From Cavia porcellus (Eukaryota > Chordata > Mammalia > Rodentia > Caviidae): DNA of 64,000 nt. The notes under the pieces were generated by a model. The model ran no database searches, was not told where the DNA came from, and saw nothing but the letters and a program-made list of their open reading frames with translations. A program made the translations under genes and the position numbers. The stretch's first letter is position 1. The number at the start of each line of letters is the position of its first letter. The DNA lies in contig NW_026947514.1 of NCBI RefSeq assembly GCF_034190915.1, forward strand, positions 6,779,701-6,843,700, in the 5' to 3' direction. Shown here one piece after another: positions 11,256 to 21,660 of this stretch.

Positions 11256-12234
11256 AAGGGCACTCTGAAGTTATTTACATGAGGCACACACAGAGCTCAG
11301 TCCAAATCGTTCAGAGAGTAAGATCCAACAATGGCTTCAGTTTATGCATGAAATTCCAATATATGATCCATTTGCTGAAAAAGAACTGTTCTCAGGGAAA
11401 AAGCACCCTAGGACTTTAAAGGGAACCCAGCACCTCACGAGGGACTCATGACTTAGCACTTTACCCTGTCGCCTTTCTGCCTCTCTCTGCTCAGTTTTAC
11501 CATCCACAAAGCAAAGGCACCCCAGATGACCTCGGCACGCCCCTGCATTGCTGGAGTCTTACTTAGTTGTGGCTCTAGGTTCTCTCCAGGGCTGGTGGGG
11601 TCATTCCACCTCCTTCAGGTGCATTTGCTTCCTGGTAAGACAGGAGCTGGGTCTGTTACCTGAAATGCTTGGGCTCCAGGCCCCAGCTGCTGTGCCTCCT
11701 CCTCGGACTCCATCTAAAGCGGTGCTAAGGTTCCACATCTCATTTCAGTGACAAAAATGTCAACAGCATTACCTTATGCATGTGTGCTACAGATAAGCTG
11801 AAGTCGCGTTCAACAGTCTGCTCCGTTCATGAGGGGTTTACTGGCTTACGTCTTGTTTTTGGTTCAGCAGAGCTGTGGTCTTTTCTGCAAAGGTAGCAAA
11901 GCCAGCCTGAGTTGCCAGCACCAGGGATGAAAGGGCAACATTCCACCCTACAGGACTTTATGATTTGCTTAAGGAAGTTTCTTGTCAATCAGGAGGAATG
12001 GGCTATTCTTCCTTCTTGCAAAGAAAACATCTTGTCAATTTTAGTGCCAAAAACCCCTACACAGAACAATGAGCTTGCAGCCCCAAGCCTGGCTGCTCAT
12101 TTCTGGGGTGGAGGATGAGATGCATCTTCATTTGCAAGGTGCTCTTGCACTTAATCATGGACTTCATATGCTGTTTCCCAATGCAAGTGTGAAGCTATTC
12201 TTTTTGTCCAGACATTTGATAATGGGAACCAGGG
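11256..12234. other. Unique DNA, nothing recognised
   Basis: No gene or clear repeat. Short open frames (60-70 codons) overlap each other and carry no recognisable motif. Confidence 0.5.
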
Positions 12235-12400
12235 CAGCTAACATCCCTGAGCACTTACCGACTGCCAGGTGCAATGCCAGGCACCCTGTGTACTGCCGTT
12301 TCCTGAGCCCTCCGAAAAGCCTCATGAGACAGGTGCCCTTATATGTTACCCTTATGGATCAGGAATCTGAAGATTACTAAGTCACCTAAAATAATTTTCC
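12235..12400 (-). repeat. MIR SINE relic, antisense
   Basis: 'ccctgagcacttaccgactg' followed by 'ccaggtgcaatgccaggcac' and, after about 60 bp, a degenerate 'ttatggatcaggaatctgaa' is the classic antisense MIR order. It ends near 'ctaagtcacct'. Confidence 0.85.
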
Positions 12401-14065
12401 GAGGAAAGTGCTGAGCAACATCTTGATGGCAAGATTACTGTTTTTGGTCCAGGGGACTTGATACCCCGACTACACTTGCAGCCTCAGAGGTGGTAAAGCG
12501 GAAGCAGACAGATACTGAGCTGTTTGTCAAGGTCTGGTAGGGAGATGGGCCCATCTCACGGAGCTCCTGAGCTCCCTCTCATCACCGCTGCACTGTGCAG
12601 GACAGAGGCATAGCTCCCATGGGGATGCAGGATGGAGCACAGACACCCGCTCACCTTTATAAATACTTTTTTAAAACAAAGAAAATGATGCTACATGAAC
12701 AAGAATCAGGGTATTTACCAATTTAACCTAGAACAAAGTGAATTGGAAACTGACAATTTTTCTTGTTTTTAGGACAAGTTGTAGACAGCCAGCCGAGCTA
12801 AGCAGAGTTCACAGAGCAAGCTCTCTGTTTTTTAGCGATGGAAGCATGCAGGCGAATTCTGTGAATAAATTGCAAGTCGCTGTAGGAGGGCTCATGTGAG
12901 GATTTTTCACAGTGTGGCTATGCAATGTTCCAGGACTTCAGGTCCAGTAACATGAATAATTATAGCAAAGTTCCTATAGGTTTCCACAGCAAAATAAATG
13001 AAAACCTGGCTCACATAGGCACAACAGAGTGCCTGGGTACTGCACGGCAGAAGCCCCCTCTCTGCACTGTACGATGTGAGCACAAGGTTTATCCTACCTT
13101 TGTGTGTGGTACGCACAGTAGCAAAAGCTTCTGACAAACTAAGTGGACTTCAGTAGATTATTTTTTAAAGAGAAAAAAAACAGAAAACAGGGTAGAAATA
13201 ATACAGAATTTCAGAAAAATAAACAGTAAGAAATCACTAGTTGATAAGTTACATATTGTCATCTTAGAAATAGTTGTTCATGTTACAAAATTAAAGCATA
13301 CAAAGGGACTTTCAAATACTGACACTGCAAACAGTTCTGCTCAGTGATCCAACAAAAACTTAGTAATATTGTTATCAGTCCTACACATTTGTTTTTTATC
13401 TTAAAGAGGGTAAGATTAAACGTGACAAAACAGGACAGAACAGTTCATAAGGAAACAATTTAGAGAAACACAAATTTCAAAGCAAGTCCACTGGAGATCT
13501 TCACTGTCTATCTTATCATCTCTAATTTTCTTCCAAATAGTTGTCCCCATCTTCACACACGTTGAATATATATTGAACAGTATAGAACTAATCAAATCAT
13601 TACAGGATGATGAAGACTTTTTAGGTCTTCAAGACCTGATTTTGGAGAAGTCAATAATGACTACCATAATGCCTCTCATTCTCTTCGTAGTAGCTGTCTT
13701 TATCTTTACATATGCTGAAATTGAACAAAAGAGACTAGACTAATATCACTCTGAACAGTGAATAACAGTATTGCTAGATTTTTATGACATAATGCTACAG
13801 AATTAGCATTGGATTTCTTAGTGTCTCTTCTTCAGAGTATCTGTTCATTACGTTGTGTATTATATAATCTGTTCCTGTAAATAGTTTAGAAATTCTTCTC
13901 ATGTGTGAATGTCTACATGTGTATCTATCCTTTCTGTATTTTAGGGGAAAACAGATCAAAACAAGACAACAAAACAAATTTCTAGAAAAACATGAAATGA
14001 AAAAGACATATAAGATTAGATTAATCATTGTGCATGCATGATATGAAATACCATAGAGCATGGAT
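12401..14065. other. Unique AT-rich DNA, possible conserved block
   Basis: No gene. 12770-13020 is complex and non-repetitive, with 'catgaataattatagc' near 12951, so it may be conserved. 13160-13760 is A-rich and L1-like in composition but I cannot match it to a specific element. Confidence 0.4.
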
Positions 14066-14069
14066 GGAT

Positions 14070-14176
14070 AAAGAGACAGATACATTAGACAGACAGACAG
14101 ATACATGAGAGAGAGAGACAGAGACAGAGAGACAGATAGATGAGAGAGGGAGAGACAGAGAGAAACAGAGAGAGAT
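14070..14176. repeat. (GACA)n/(GA)n purine-rich microsatellite
   Basis: Mixed GACA and GAGA units over about 105 bp, heavily interrupted. Confidence 0.9.
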
Positions 14177-14291
14177 CTAACACAGACCAGTTCCTGATGT
14201 CTATAAGATGAATTCAGTTGTTAAACAAGATACATAGTTGAATTCAAATTATGCAAAAATTAAACCAACTGCCTGTATAAATATAAACACA

Positions 14292-14338
<47 letters not shown>

Positions 14339-14349
14339 GTACACACACA
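14292..14349. repeat. (CA)n microsatellite
   Basis: About 22 near-perfect AC units, then a GCGT interruption and four further AC units. Likely polymorphic. Confidence 0.95.
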
Positions 14350-14359
14350 GTAAGAAAAA

Positions 14360-15000
14360 GTCTGCAAGGCTCAAGTCTGGTCTCTCAGTTGCCCAGAAGG
14401 ACAGGCCCTCAGTGGACGCTGGAGGGAACGTGCTTGCTGCTCTGTGCCTCTCTGCTGTTTACGCTCGCTCCTGACGCTTTCTGTTACCAACCAACCTTTC
14501 CCAGGAATTCTGGGCAGTTCAAACCTCGCTCATTCACATTTTGAAAACTCCAAACCAAAATAAAACCATATATAAAATTTGCATTACACATTTTAAAAAG
14601 CAAATGTGCCACACAATAGCTAAGTTTTTCTCCTCTTATTAAGACACCATTCTAGAGAAACATAAAATAACTACATTTCATAATAAAATACAATCTTAGT
14701 GAATTGATAAAGCAATATACCTCTGGAGATTCACACAGTGTACTTACGCTGAGTCCTGTATTTCTAAGATAGTTTGACCAGTAGAATCGGGTCCCTAGTC
14801 TCTACTGAACTGGCTGTTACAAAAAAAAAAAAAAAAAGAAAGAAAGAAAGAAACTTCAGCTGAAAACTATTTTACATCTCAATTACTCCTGATTAATGTA
14901 ATCAGATAGAATCAATTAATAAAGTCAAAATATACGGGGAGAATTAAAAAGCACAACCAACACACACAGTTATGTGGATATAAACAGGAGAGGAGGGAGC
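14360..15000. other. Unique DNA with A-rich stretch
   Basis: No gene or named repeat apart from an A17(GAAA)n tract at 14821-14852. The rest is AT-rich intergenic sequence. Confidence 0.5.
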
Positions 15001-15240
15001 GGCTGCGCAACTCGGCTATGAACATCCAGGGTGACTGGCGAAGTGAGTGTGCAAGGTTAATTACCGGTGCGTTCTGCATAATACAACCACTTTGTTGGGA
15101 GTGCAGCGCTTTATTTTAATAGGCATGTGGGGCAACACTGGAGGAAAATAAGGAAAACCACCAGGGATTTGGGAAACCCTGGTCTGAGAGATAGCAGCGG
15201 TCGCTAGGGAATAAACACGCATTCATTCAACAGGTCAGCA
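15001..15240. promoter_or_regulatory. Candidate conserved noncoding element
   Basis: A complex block with four preserved CpGs near 15001-15068 and the words 'aggttaattaccggtgc' (15054) and 'gcgctttattttaatagg' (15106), which contain homeobox cores. No simple repeats or transposon homology. Function inferred only from sequence character. Confidence 0.35.
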
Positions 15241-15589
15241 GCAGCTCCCCTCCTGCAGCTCTTCGGGACTTTGCTGGAACGTCATTGCAACTCTGGCAAT
15301 GTGTCCTCCTCTTTCAGGAGCGTTTGCTGTGACTGCAGCCAGGTGCAAAATCATGAGGACAAGCTAAAAACAGGGATTGCTTCACAGGACACACACAGGG
15401 CTGCTGGGCTACTGTCCATCTAAGAGGGACAGAAGTACACATGACAATCGCACAGCAAAGCAAAGACGATGGGCTCTGTGGGACCGGAGAGAGCGTCATT
15501 CCAAACGGACACTTGGACTGGGGTGGAGAATGGGTAACGAAGGAACACAGCACGTTCTTGCTAAGTATAGTGACCCTCCGCGCAACAGA

Positions 15590-15725
15590 ACCCCAGAACC
15601 CCTTCCTCCTCACTGTCCTTTTGCACGGGGTGACTACTCTCTCCCTTCTCCCCTCTCCTTCCGCTCCCCAGCCTCTGGCAACCATCATTCCACTCTCTAC
15701 TTCCACTAGATCTGTTTTATAGATT
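15590..15725 (-). mobile_element. L1 3'-UTR-like fragment, antisense
   Basis: 'ccccagcctctggcaaccat' followed by 'cattccactctctacttcc' matches the antisense of old L1 3' UTRs. Short and diverged. Confidence 0.45.
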
Positions 15726-15734
15726 CCTCTTAAT

Positions 15735-15895
15735 GCTACTATGGGAAAATAGAAATGTGATGGATACATTAATTACCCTGATCTGATTACATATGCAATG
15801 AACACCTAAATAGAAATCCCGCATTGTAGCCATAATATGTAAATGTCTATGCATCAATAAAAAAGCCAAATAATACACACAAAAAATAGATATGG
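15735..15895 (+). mobile_element. L1 3' terminus, sense
   Basis: 'gtgatggatacattaattac' followed by 'cctgatctgattacat' and ending 'atgcatcaataaaaaagcc' is the diagnostic sense 3' terminus of old L1 elements. Its orientation is opposite to the piece just upstream, so two insertions or an inversion meet near 15730. Confidence 0.65.
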
Positions 15896-16039
15896 GGAAA
15901 TGCAAAATGTACAGGGAAGGCAGTTGGGGAGAGGAAAGGGTAAGCCGTGAGCACAGGGAAAAACATTCCTGCCACAGGGAACAGAGTGTTCAAAGGGAGT
16001 CTTGAAAACACCTTCCTTCACATCTCTCGACGCAGGTGG

Positions 16040-16215
16040 CTCCCCCTCCTCTTTCTCAATTCACAGTTGGAGAAACTAAGGCACGGGAGGTTAAGAATTT
16101 TATTCAAGATGCACAGAGTGGATCCTGGCAGTGCTGGTCCCCTCTCCTCATCATGGGATCCCATCAGCAATCCCCTGCCTACCCTCGCTGAGCCCTTGCT
16201 TCTGTAGGACAGGAA
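16040..16215 (-). repeat. MIR SINE relic, antisense
   Basis: 'ttggagaaactaaggcacgg' then 'gaggttaagaattttatt' is the antisense MIR core (gaaactgaggcacagagaggttaag). Confidence 0.8.
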
Positions 16216-16219
16216 ACAA

Positions 16220-17100
16220 GATGTGACTGGCTTACCCAGGTTTATGCCAGGTAGATGCGAGGTCAGACCCAAGTGTGAGGAGGTCTGCCTGGCAGCTTCC
16301 CACGGTACCCCAGACACTGACCCAGCATTGGCCACAGCATGGCCCCAACTGCGACATCACCTGAGCGCTGTACTGCACAGAGCAACCTAGAAGGCCTCTG
16401 TCACCTATTCTGGTTTTCAGCAGAACTGCCACACGGGAAGCCCGAGCGGCTGCTAGGACAGGATAGTCCTCCCTGAGCGCTGCTGCGTGGGTGCAAAGCA
16501 GTGTCCTGAGGGCCTTCCCTGGGCCGCCTCTTTCTGCTGCATATAAATGGACGCATCGTGCAGCGTGCTGATAAATCTCCTCCTCTACACTCCCTCACCG
16601 CAAAGAGGCAGGCCCAAGGGCACTGAGTGAGCCTGCAGGCATACTGGGGCCTGGAGACAGGACCTTGGAGCTGCAGAGGGACCCCAGCTCCCGAGGCACA
16701 CTGTTGTGCATGCTGACATCCTACACTGTGCTGGTGGCTCTCAGATGGTGAGAACAGGGAAGGGTGACAGCTTCTGCACTCAGGGAGGCACTGGGCTAGG
16801 CTTCAGGCCCCAAGGGTGCAAATCCTCACCTCTCTCCCTCATCTGGCTCTGTGATAGATCAAGGCCCTCACTCCCATAACCCGAAGCTTCCTGCTCTGTC
16901 AAATGGCTTCCTAGTGACAGAGGAACTGTGGCTTCCACGGAGTGCCTGAACACCAAGGCCACCAGCTTACTGGGCTGCCCAGCATTGTTACTAGCTATTT
17001 CCACTCTCGAGTGGCAGCCACTGTCCCCACCAAAATGAACAACCAAAGGCAGGAACTAAGTTGTTTGAAATTCAAAGAGTTCACAAATCCTGTGACCTCT
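16220..17100. other. GC-moderate unique DNA
   Basis: No gene. Open frames of 65-105 codons on the minus strand between 16018 and 17046 overlap one another and the MIR, with no domain or conserved start context. Confidence 0.5.
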
Positions 17101-17104
17101 GATC

Positions 17105-17365
17105 AGAAAAGCCTTCACCTCCATCCGATGACTCAGTCCAGGCTATTCTTGCTATAGACCAATGCAGGTGTCGCCTCTCCTAGGAAGTCTTCATGAATCC
17201 CCAAACCTTCCCGAATACTTATGAACACTCTACCGTAGCTCCTATTGCACGGTCACATTCAGCAGCTCACTTATCTGAGCATTGTACGGACAAGGATTAC
17301 GTGGTGTTGAGTTCTGTCATTCGCCTCCAGCATCACCTCTGGTAAGAAGCAGGTGCTCAAAAATG
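17105..17365 (+). repeat. L2 relic, sense
   Basis: Order of blocks fits an L2 3' end: 'ctcctaggaagtcttcatga' (the L2 'agaggccttccctga' block), 'acaaggattacgtggt', and 'aagaagcaggtgctcaaaaa' at the tail. Strongly decayed. Confidence 0.6.
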
Positions 17366-17373
17366 GGCTACTT

Positions 17374-17416
17374 AGGGATGGTGTGGATGGCTGGATGGAA
17401 GGATGGAGAGATGGAA
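17374..17416. repeat. (GGAT)n microsatellite, degenerate
   Basis: Interrupted GGAT/GGATG units over about 40 bp. Confidence 0.8.
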
Positions 17417-17419
17417 AGA

Positions 17420-17930
17420 CCTGAGAAGCTGCATTCTGCCATGGCTGAACAGTAGGCTGGCTGATGAGCTCTGAGCTCAATACCTTGGGCAAGACATTGG
17501 GCTATGGCACCCAGATGAGCACATCCATGAAGTAGAAAAGGATGCAACCCAACTTCCATAGCCAAGGTCCTTTAGGACAACTATGTAGTGTTAAATCTAA
17601 AAGGTCAAGGATGCCCGAGGTGGCCGTGGGCAGCCCTGGGCTTCACTGCCACTATGTTCAGTCACAGCAAGGATCAGATTGGCCTCCACTAGTCAAAAGC
17701 CAACACCTCCTGCCCTCTCCAAACCCTCCCTAAATTTGTCTCCTGAACCATGAAGTCAACCTTGCAGGAGCCAATTGCAGAATTAGAAGTAGGTTTCAAG
17801 GTCACTAGATATTCACGGCAATAGATTATAAAACAGAAAAGAAGGCCATCGTTACAGGTCCTTGGAATCGGCCTCTTCCCAGCACTCGTTTGCTGAAAGT
17901 TCTATAGGTACAGGGCTGGGGCGCTGGAAT
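17420..17930. other. Unique DNA, nothing recognised
   Basis: No gene, no clear repeat. Confidence 0.5.
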
Positions 17931-17989
17931 TTAGGTCAATGGCATTCGTGCTGCCTCTTAGAACAAATCTCTCTGCAGTGCGTGCATGG

Positions 17990-18340
17990 TTTCCTGTTAT
18001 GACTGCGGATCCCGTCAGCAGCACGGGCAAAGTGATTGCAGAGGCTTCCATCCTGTTTGTTTATAATTCTTAACAATGGGCTTTTGGGGAAGGAGGGACT
18101 GACGTTGCAAACGCTCTGCCGAGCTGCACCGAGCGTGCGACGCCGTGTGAATAATGCATGCCCACTTTGTGTGTGTGCCCGACGCGGGCCGGGTGCGGGG
18201 AACGCCGAGGGCTTTGAAGCACCTGCTCTGAACAGCTCCGATGACAGCCCAAGAGTCCAGATAAGATCTGAGCTCTGCCTCCTCCCCGCCACCCCACTCA
18301 CCACGCTGCCCCCATGTCCCTTTTTGCATTTAAAATAAGC
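17990..18340. promoter_or_regulatory. Small CpG cluster in non-repetitive DNA
   Basis: Between 18103 and 18206 there are 15 CpG dinucleotides, far denser than anywhere else in the window. The surrounding block lacks transposons. Open frames on both strands (100 and 173 codons) span it but show no recognisable domain and are a known side effect of GC-rich DNA. It could be a small unmethylated enhancer or an orphan CpG island; it is under the usual 200-bp island length. Confidence 0.4.
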
Positions 18341-18855
18341 TCTGAGACTGAGCCACCACCGAGAGATGTTGTCAAAGACTCGGCTTTTGTGTGGCTCCTG
18401 AGTCCCTTCCTGTCTAGCCCCACCCTGGTCGAAGGGCTGCCGGAAATCTAACTGCACAGGACAGCAATGGTGACGGCAGCCTCCCGACCGGCTGTCCCAT
18501 CAGTCCTCCCCACACGGCTGCCTCCAAAGCCACCCTGTAGGGTTTTCCTGACAACAAAATGTCCCAAAGCACACAGCTTAGACTCAGACCCTGTTCACTC
18601 TCTCCACACTCGTGTCTGACACTGTTCAGCCAGGGCTTCCCCCGCAGGCCCTGGTCACACCCCTGCCAAGGCACATGCAACTCAGAGCTGGTCCCTGCCC
18701 TGCGCTGGGCTCCCAGGGTTTTGTCCTGAGATGAGCTACCACAGGGCTCCAGCCTGGCATTGGTCTCAGCTTCCCTGTGTCCCTGTGTGTGTTCCTGTCA
18801 GCCTTCACGACAAACTCAGTGGTCAACACTCAACAATTGCCCTGTCCAGCCCTGG
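18341..18855. other. Unique DNA, nothing recognised
   Basis: No gene or named repeat. Minus-strand frames of 67-88 codons are not supported. Confidence 0.5.
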
Positions 18856-18859
18856 TGCA

Positions 18860-19030
18860 TTGTATGGATTGTTTATCTAACCTTCAAACAGCACCTTAAG
18901 TTCCCCACAATTCCTATCACCATCACACATATGGAAAAGGATGCTGAGTCCCAAGGTGAAAAAATGAGCCATCCAAGGTCAAATAGCTACAAAGTCGGTA
19001 GATGGAGGATTCAAGTACAAGGCCGTTATT
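18860..19030 (-). repeat. MIR SINE relic, antisense
   Basis: 'atatggaaaaggatgctgag' then 'catccaaggtcaaatagcta' and 'ggaggattcaagtacaa' follow the antisense MIR order (gaggaaactgag, ccaaggtcacacagcta, ccaggattcgaaccc). Confidence 0.8.
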
Positions 19031-19399
19031 AACTGAAACACACACTGATGCACACACGTGGGTGCTGTACTGTGTTTCACTAATTCTTAGACAGCTCAGA
19101 CTCCAAAGACCCCAGTGCTAGCCGCAAGGTCACGGATATCCATTCCAGAGTGCATCCCCCACTTCAGCATTCTCCCCAGTCCCTCTCTTGCCCGTGCTGG
19201 GATGGTCTCCCTAACCAGGGGTCTAAGGAAGCTTTGGGTTTGTTAAACACCGTTCCTTCAGGACGTCCCCCCAGAAACCCAGCGATATGAGCAGCGCGCT
19301 CTCTAGAGTACACTGGTCAGTACTGGGGTAACTGCCATCACCACCCCAGCTATGCCACTTTTATTAATCAAGAATACAGTGTAAAATGCTTCTTTATGA
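19031..19399. other. Unique DNA, nothing recognised
   Basis: No gene or named repeat. Confidence 0.5.
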
Positions 19400-20040
19400 A
19401 TTACCGAATCCAGACGCAACATGCTCTGAAATATGTATAAGGTACAAAAGGCCAAAGTACAACAAAATGCCCGTATGATAAATTTAACAATTAGAACCTT
19501 CGCTACCCCGTCCTGGCTCCTTCCCGCACCCTTCCTGGGAGCAGCTCTTCTCCCAGAACACACCTTATTTTTCTTCAGAGCTTTACCACTTGTTTGTATT
19601 CCTAAAAATTATTGCTCAGCGTTGCATGCTGCTGAACTTTATGTAAATGGATTCCTACTGAATGAATCCTCTTGACAGCCTGTGCTGACTTTCAGTGGTT
19701 GTCGTTCCCGGTTTGTTGGGGATTTTTGGCTCCCTCTTTGTTATGTCTCTGAGATCTATCCGTGTTGTTGCATGTACCTGGGCTCCATTTGTTTTCACAG
19801 CTGAACAATGTCCCATTGTGTGACTCTACCAGCGTGTACGTACATATTCTACTGCTTGGTGTACACTTGGGTGCTTTCCAGTGTTTCCGTACGACAAGCT
19901 CTTCTGGACTGATGGCTCCAAGATCTCCAGAGGGAACAGATTCTCCAGGGCCCACACCTGAGAGAGAAAGTGCTGGAATAAAAGAAGGGCACATGTCCAG
20001 ATTTATTAATCTTTTTCTTTAAGAAATTTTAGTATTGCCC
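19400..20040 (-). mobile_element. L1 3' UTR, antisense
   Basis: The plus strand reads 'gagatctatccgtgttgttg' then 'catgtacctgggctcc', 'caatgtcccattgtgtg' and 'tgtacacttgggtgctttcc', in the same order as the antisense 3' UTR of old L1 elements. This is the 3' end of the long antisense L1 that follows. Confidence 0.8.
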
Positions 20041-20320
20041 CTTATGGAAGAATTGTTTATTTATTCATTACTCTGAATGAACCCACGCACAAAATCGACT
20101 GAGACAGTGTGTAAGTTACAATGAATCTGGAGATCGGGTTTGCAAGAATTTTCATGTAACAGGTCATTGTATGGTATTGATCTTTCAACCCATACACCTG
20201 TGTCTCAGTTTCTACAGGTCTTCAGCAAATTAAAAATTCATTACTAAGTTATTCTATGTGATCTTTTATACTTGTACTATTTTTTTATTTTCATAGGTCT
20301 TTCCCGCCCTACAATTCATT
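20041..20320 (-). mobile_element. L1 ORF2 segment, antisense (first of two overlapping copies)
   Basis: 'gacagtgtgtaagttacaat' at 20103 and the following 50 bp recur at 20601 with few changes. The same ORF2 stretch is therefore present twice in direct orientation 498 bp apart, meaning two L1 insertions or an internal duplication. Confidence 0.65.
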
Positions 20321-21300
20321 TTGGTGTAGAGTGGAATGCAGATCTCCTTTTTCATATGGTTAACAAATTGTTCTCAACCATCAGTCTCAATCTCTTTCTC
20401 TTTCTGTCCTGTTTTTCATACGTTTGTCTAACGCAAGAACAATATCACACTCTCTTAATTACTGTCAAGGTGATTACTGATATTTGCCAAAGTCAGCCGG
20501 TTAATCTTGTTCATCTCAACTTGGACTCTGTTCCTTTCCAGCCATTTGCAGTGTCATAGGTTATAGAATTAGCCTGTTGTTTTACACACACATCTTTTGG
20601 GACAGTGTATAAATTACAGTGAATCTGCAGATCAGATTTGCAAGAATTTGCATGACATTGATCACCATCATGCTGATCTTGCAGTTAATGCATCTGTTTT
20701 TCATTTTCCATAGGTCTATAAAGTTTCACAGTAATTATCTTTTCTCCTTTCTTCATAAGAACCTTGAAGATCTTTTGGTAGATATGTTTCTTAGTTCCTT
20801 TCATTTTTCATTCTATTTGCAGTAATATACTATTTAGATCATGCTAGCTATTTCTTGTCTGCGTATACAGTGTGATTGCCATTTGTAAATTGTCATGGGA
20901 GCTAAAAAGTTTACTAAACTCTGCTACAAGTTCAAACGACATATCTGAATAGGTCATTTTGGATTTTCCACGTAGGCAATCATTTTAACCAAAGATGTCA
21001 GAGGTGTTATTTTTTTCCAAACCTTGAAATTTTCTTTTCTTTGTCTTGGTGAAATGGCTAGGATGGTGCATGATGATGTCTGGGCCCTGGGAGACAGAGG
21101 GTGTTCTTTCTTCCCTGACCTCAAGAAGCCCATGTCAATATTTTGGGTAAGTGTGATCCCTGCTATATGGTTCATGATTGGAGATTTTTTCTATTTTGCT
21201 AAAATATTTTTCTCAGGAGTGGTTATTATTTTCATGAACCATTTCTTCCTGCCTATGATTGAGAAGGCCACATAATTTTTCCTATATGATATTAGTGGGG
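20321..21300 (-). mobile_element. L1 ORF2 C-terminal half, antisense
   Basis: Blocks in antisense ORF2 order: a 'gttaacaaattgttctcaac' block, 'cacactctcttaattactgt', 'agtgaatctgcagatcagat', 'ttggattttccacgtaggca', and 'gattgagaaggccacataat'. Stops are frequent in every frame. Confidence 0.85.
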
Positions 21301-21324
21301 CAATTATATTAAGTATTGTCCTTA

Positions 21325-21660
21325 CTGTGGTAATCATCTTTCTGTCACTATAACATAATACCTGAGATCACAAAACTCCAAAGAGAAAAGGTTATTTTTC
21401 TCTCTCAGCTCTAGAAGTTCCAGTCTACAGTCACTCATCCCCCTTGCTTTGGGTTTGTAGTTAGATTTCACCACAGAGAAAAAGCACTCACCTCGAGGCC
21501 ACGAAGATAAACAGGTATGTAAGGAACTACAGTCCCAAAGCCATCTTCAAAGTCACCCCAATCCTTGACGCCTCCAACCTCGTCTCACTTCTGACAAACT
21601 ACAGGGTCCTGCAGCTCCCAGGGTCACCACTCTGGAGATCACTGTAGAAGGCTCTAAATT
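21325..21660 (-). mobile_element. MaLR-type LTR inserted in the L1, antisense
   Basis: 'gtcactataacataatacct' then 'aaagagaaaaggttattttt' and 'ttgctttgggtttgtag' resemble the antisense of MaLR (ERVL-related) LTR 3' ends of the MT/ORR1/MLT kind. The L1 resumes on the far side, so the LTR inserted into an existing L1. It is a solo LTR; no internal retroviral sequence is seen. Confidence 0.6.

Noticed and set aside
17936..18457. 173-codon minus-strand frame over the CpG cluster
   Set aside because: GC-rich DNA lowers stop frequency on both strands; a 100-codon plus frame overlaps it. No domain.
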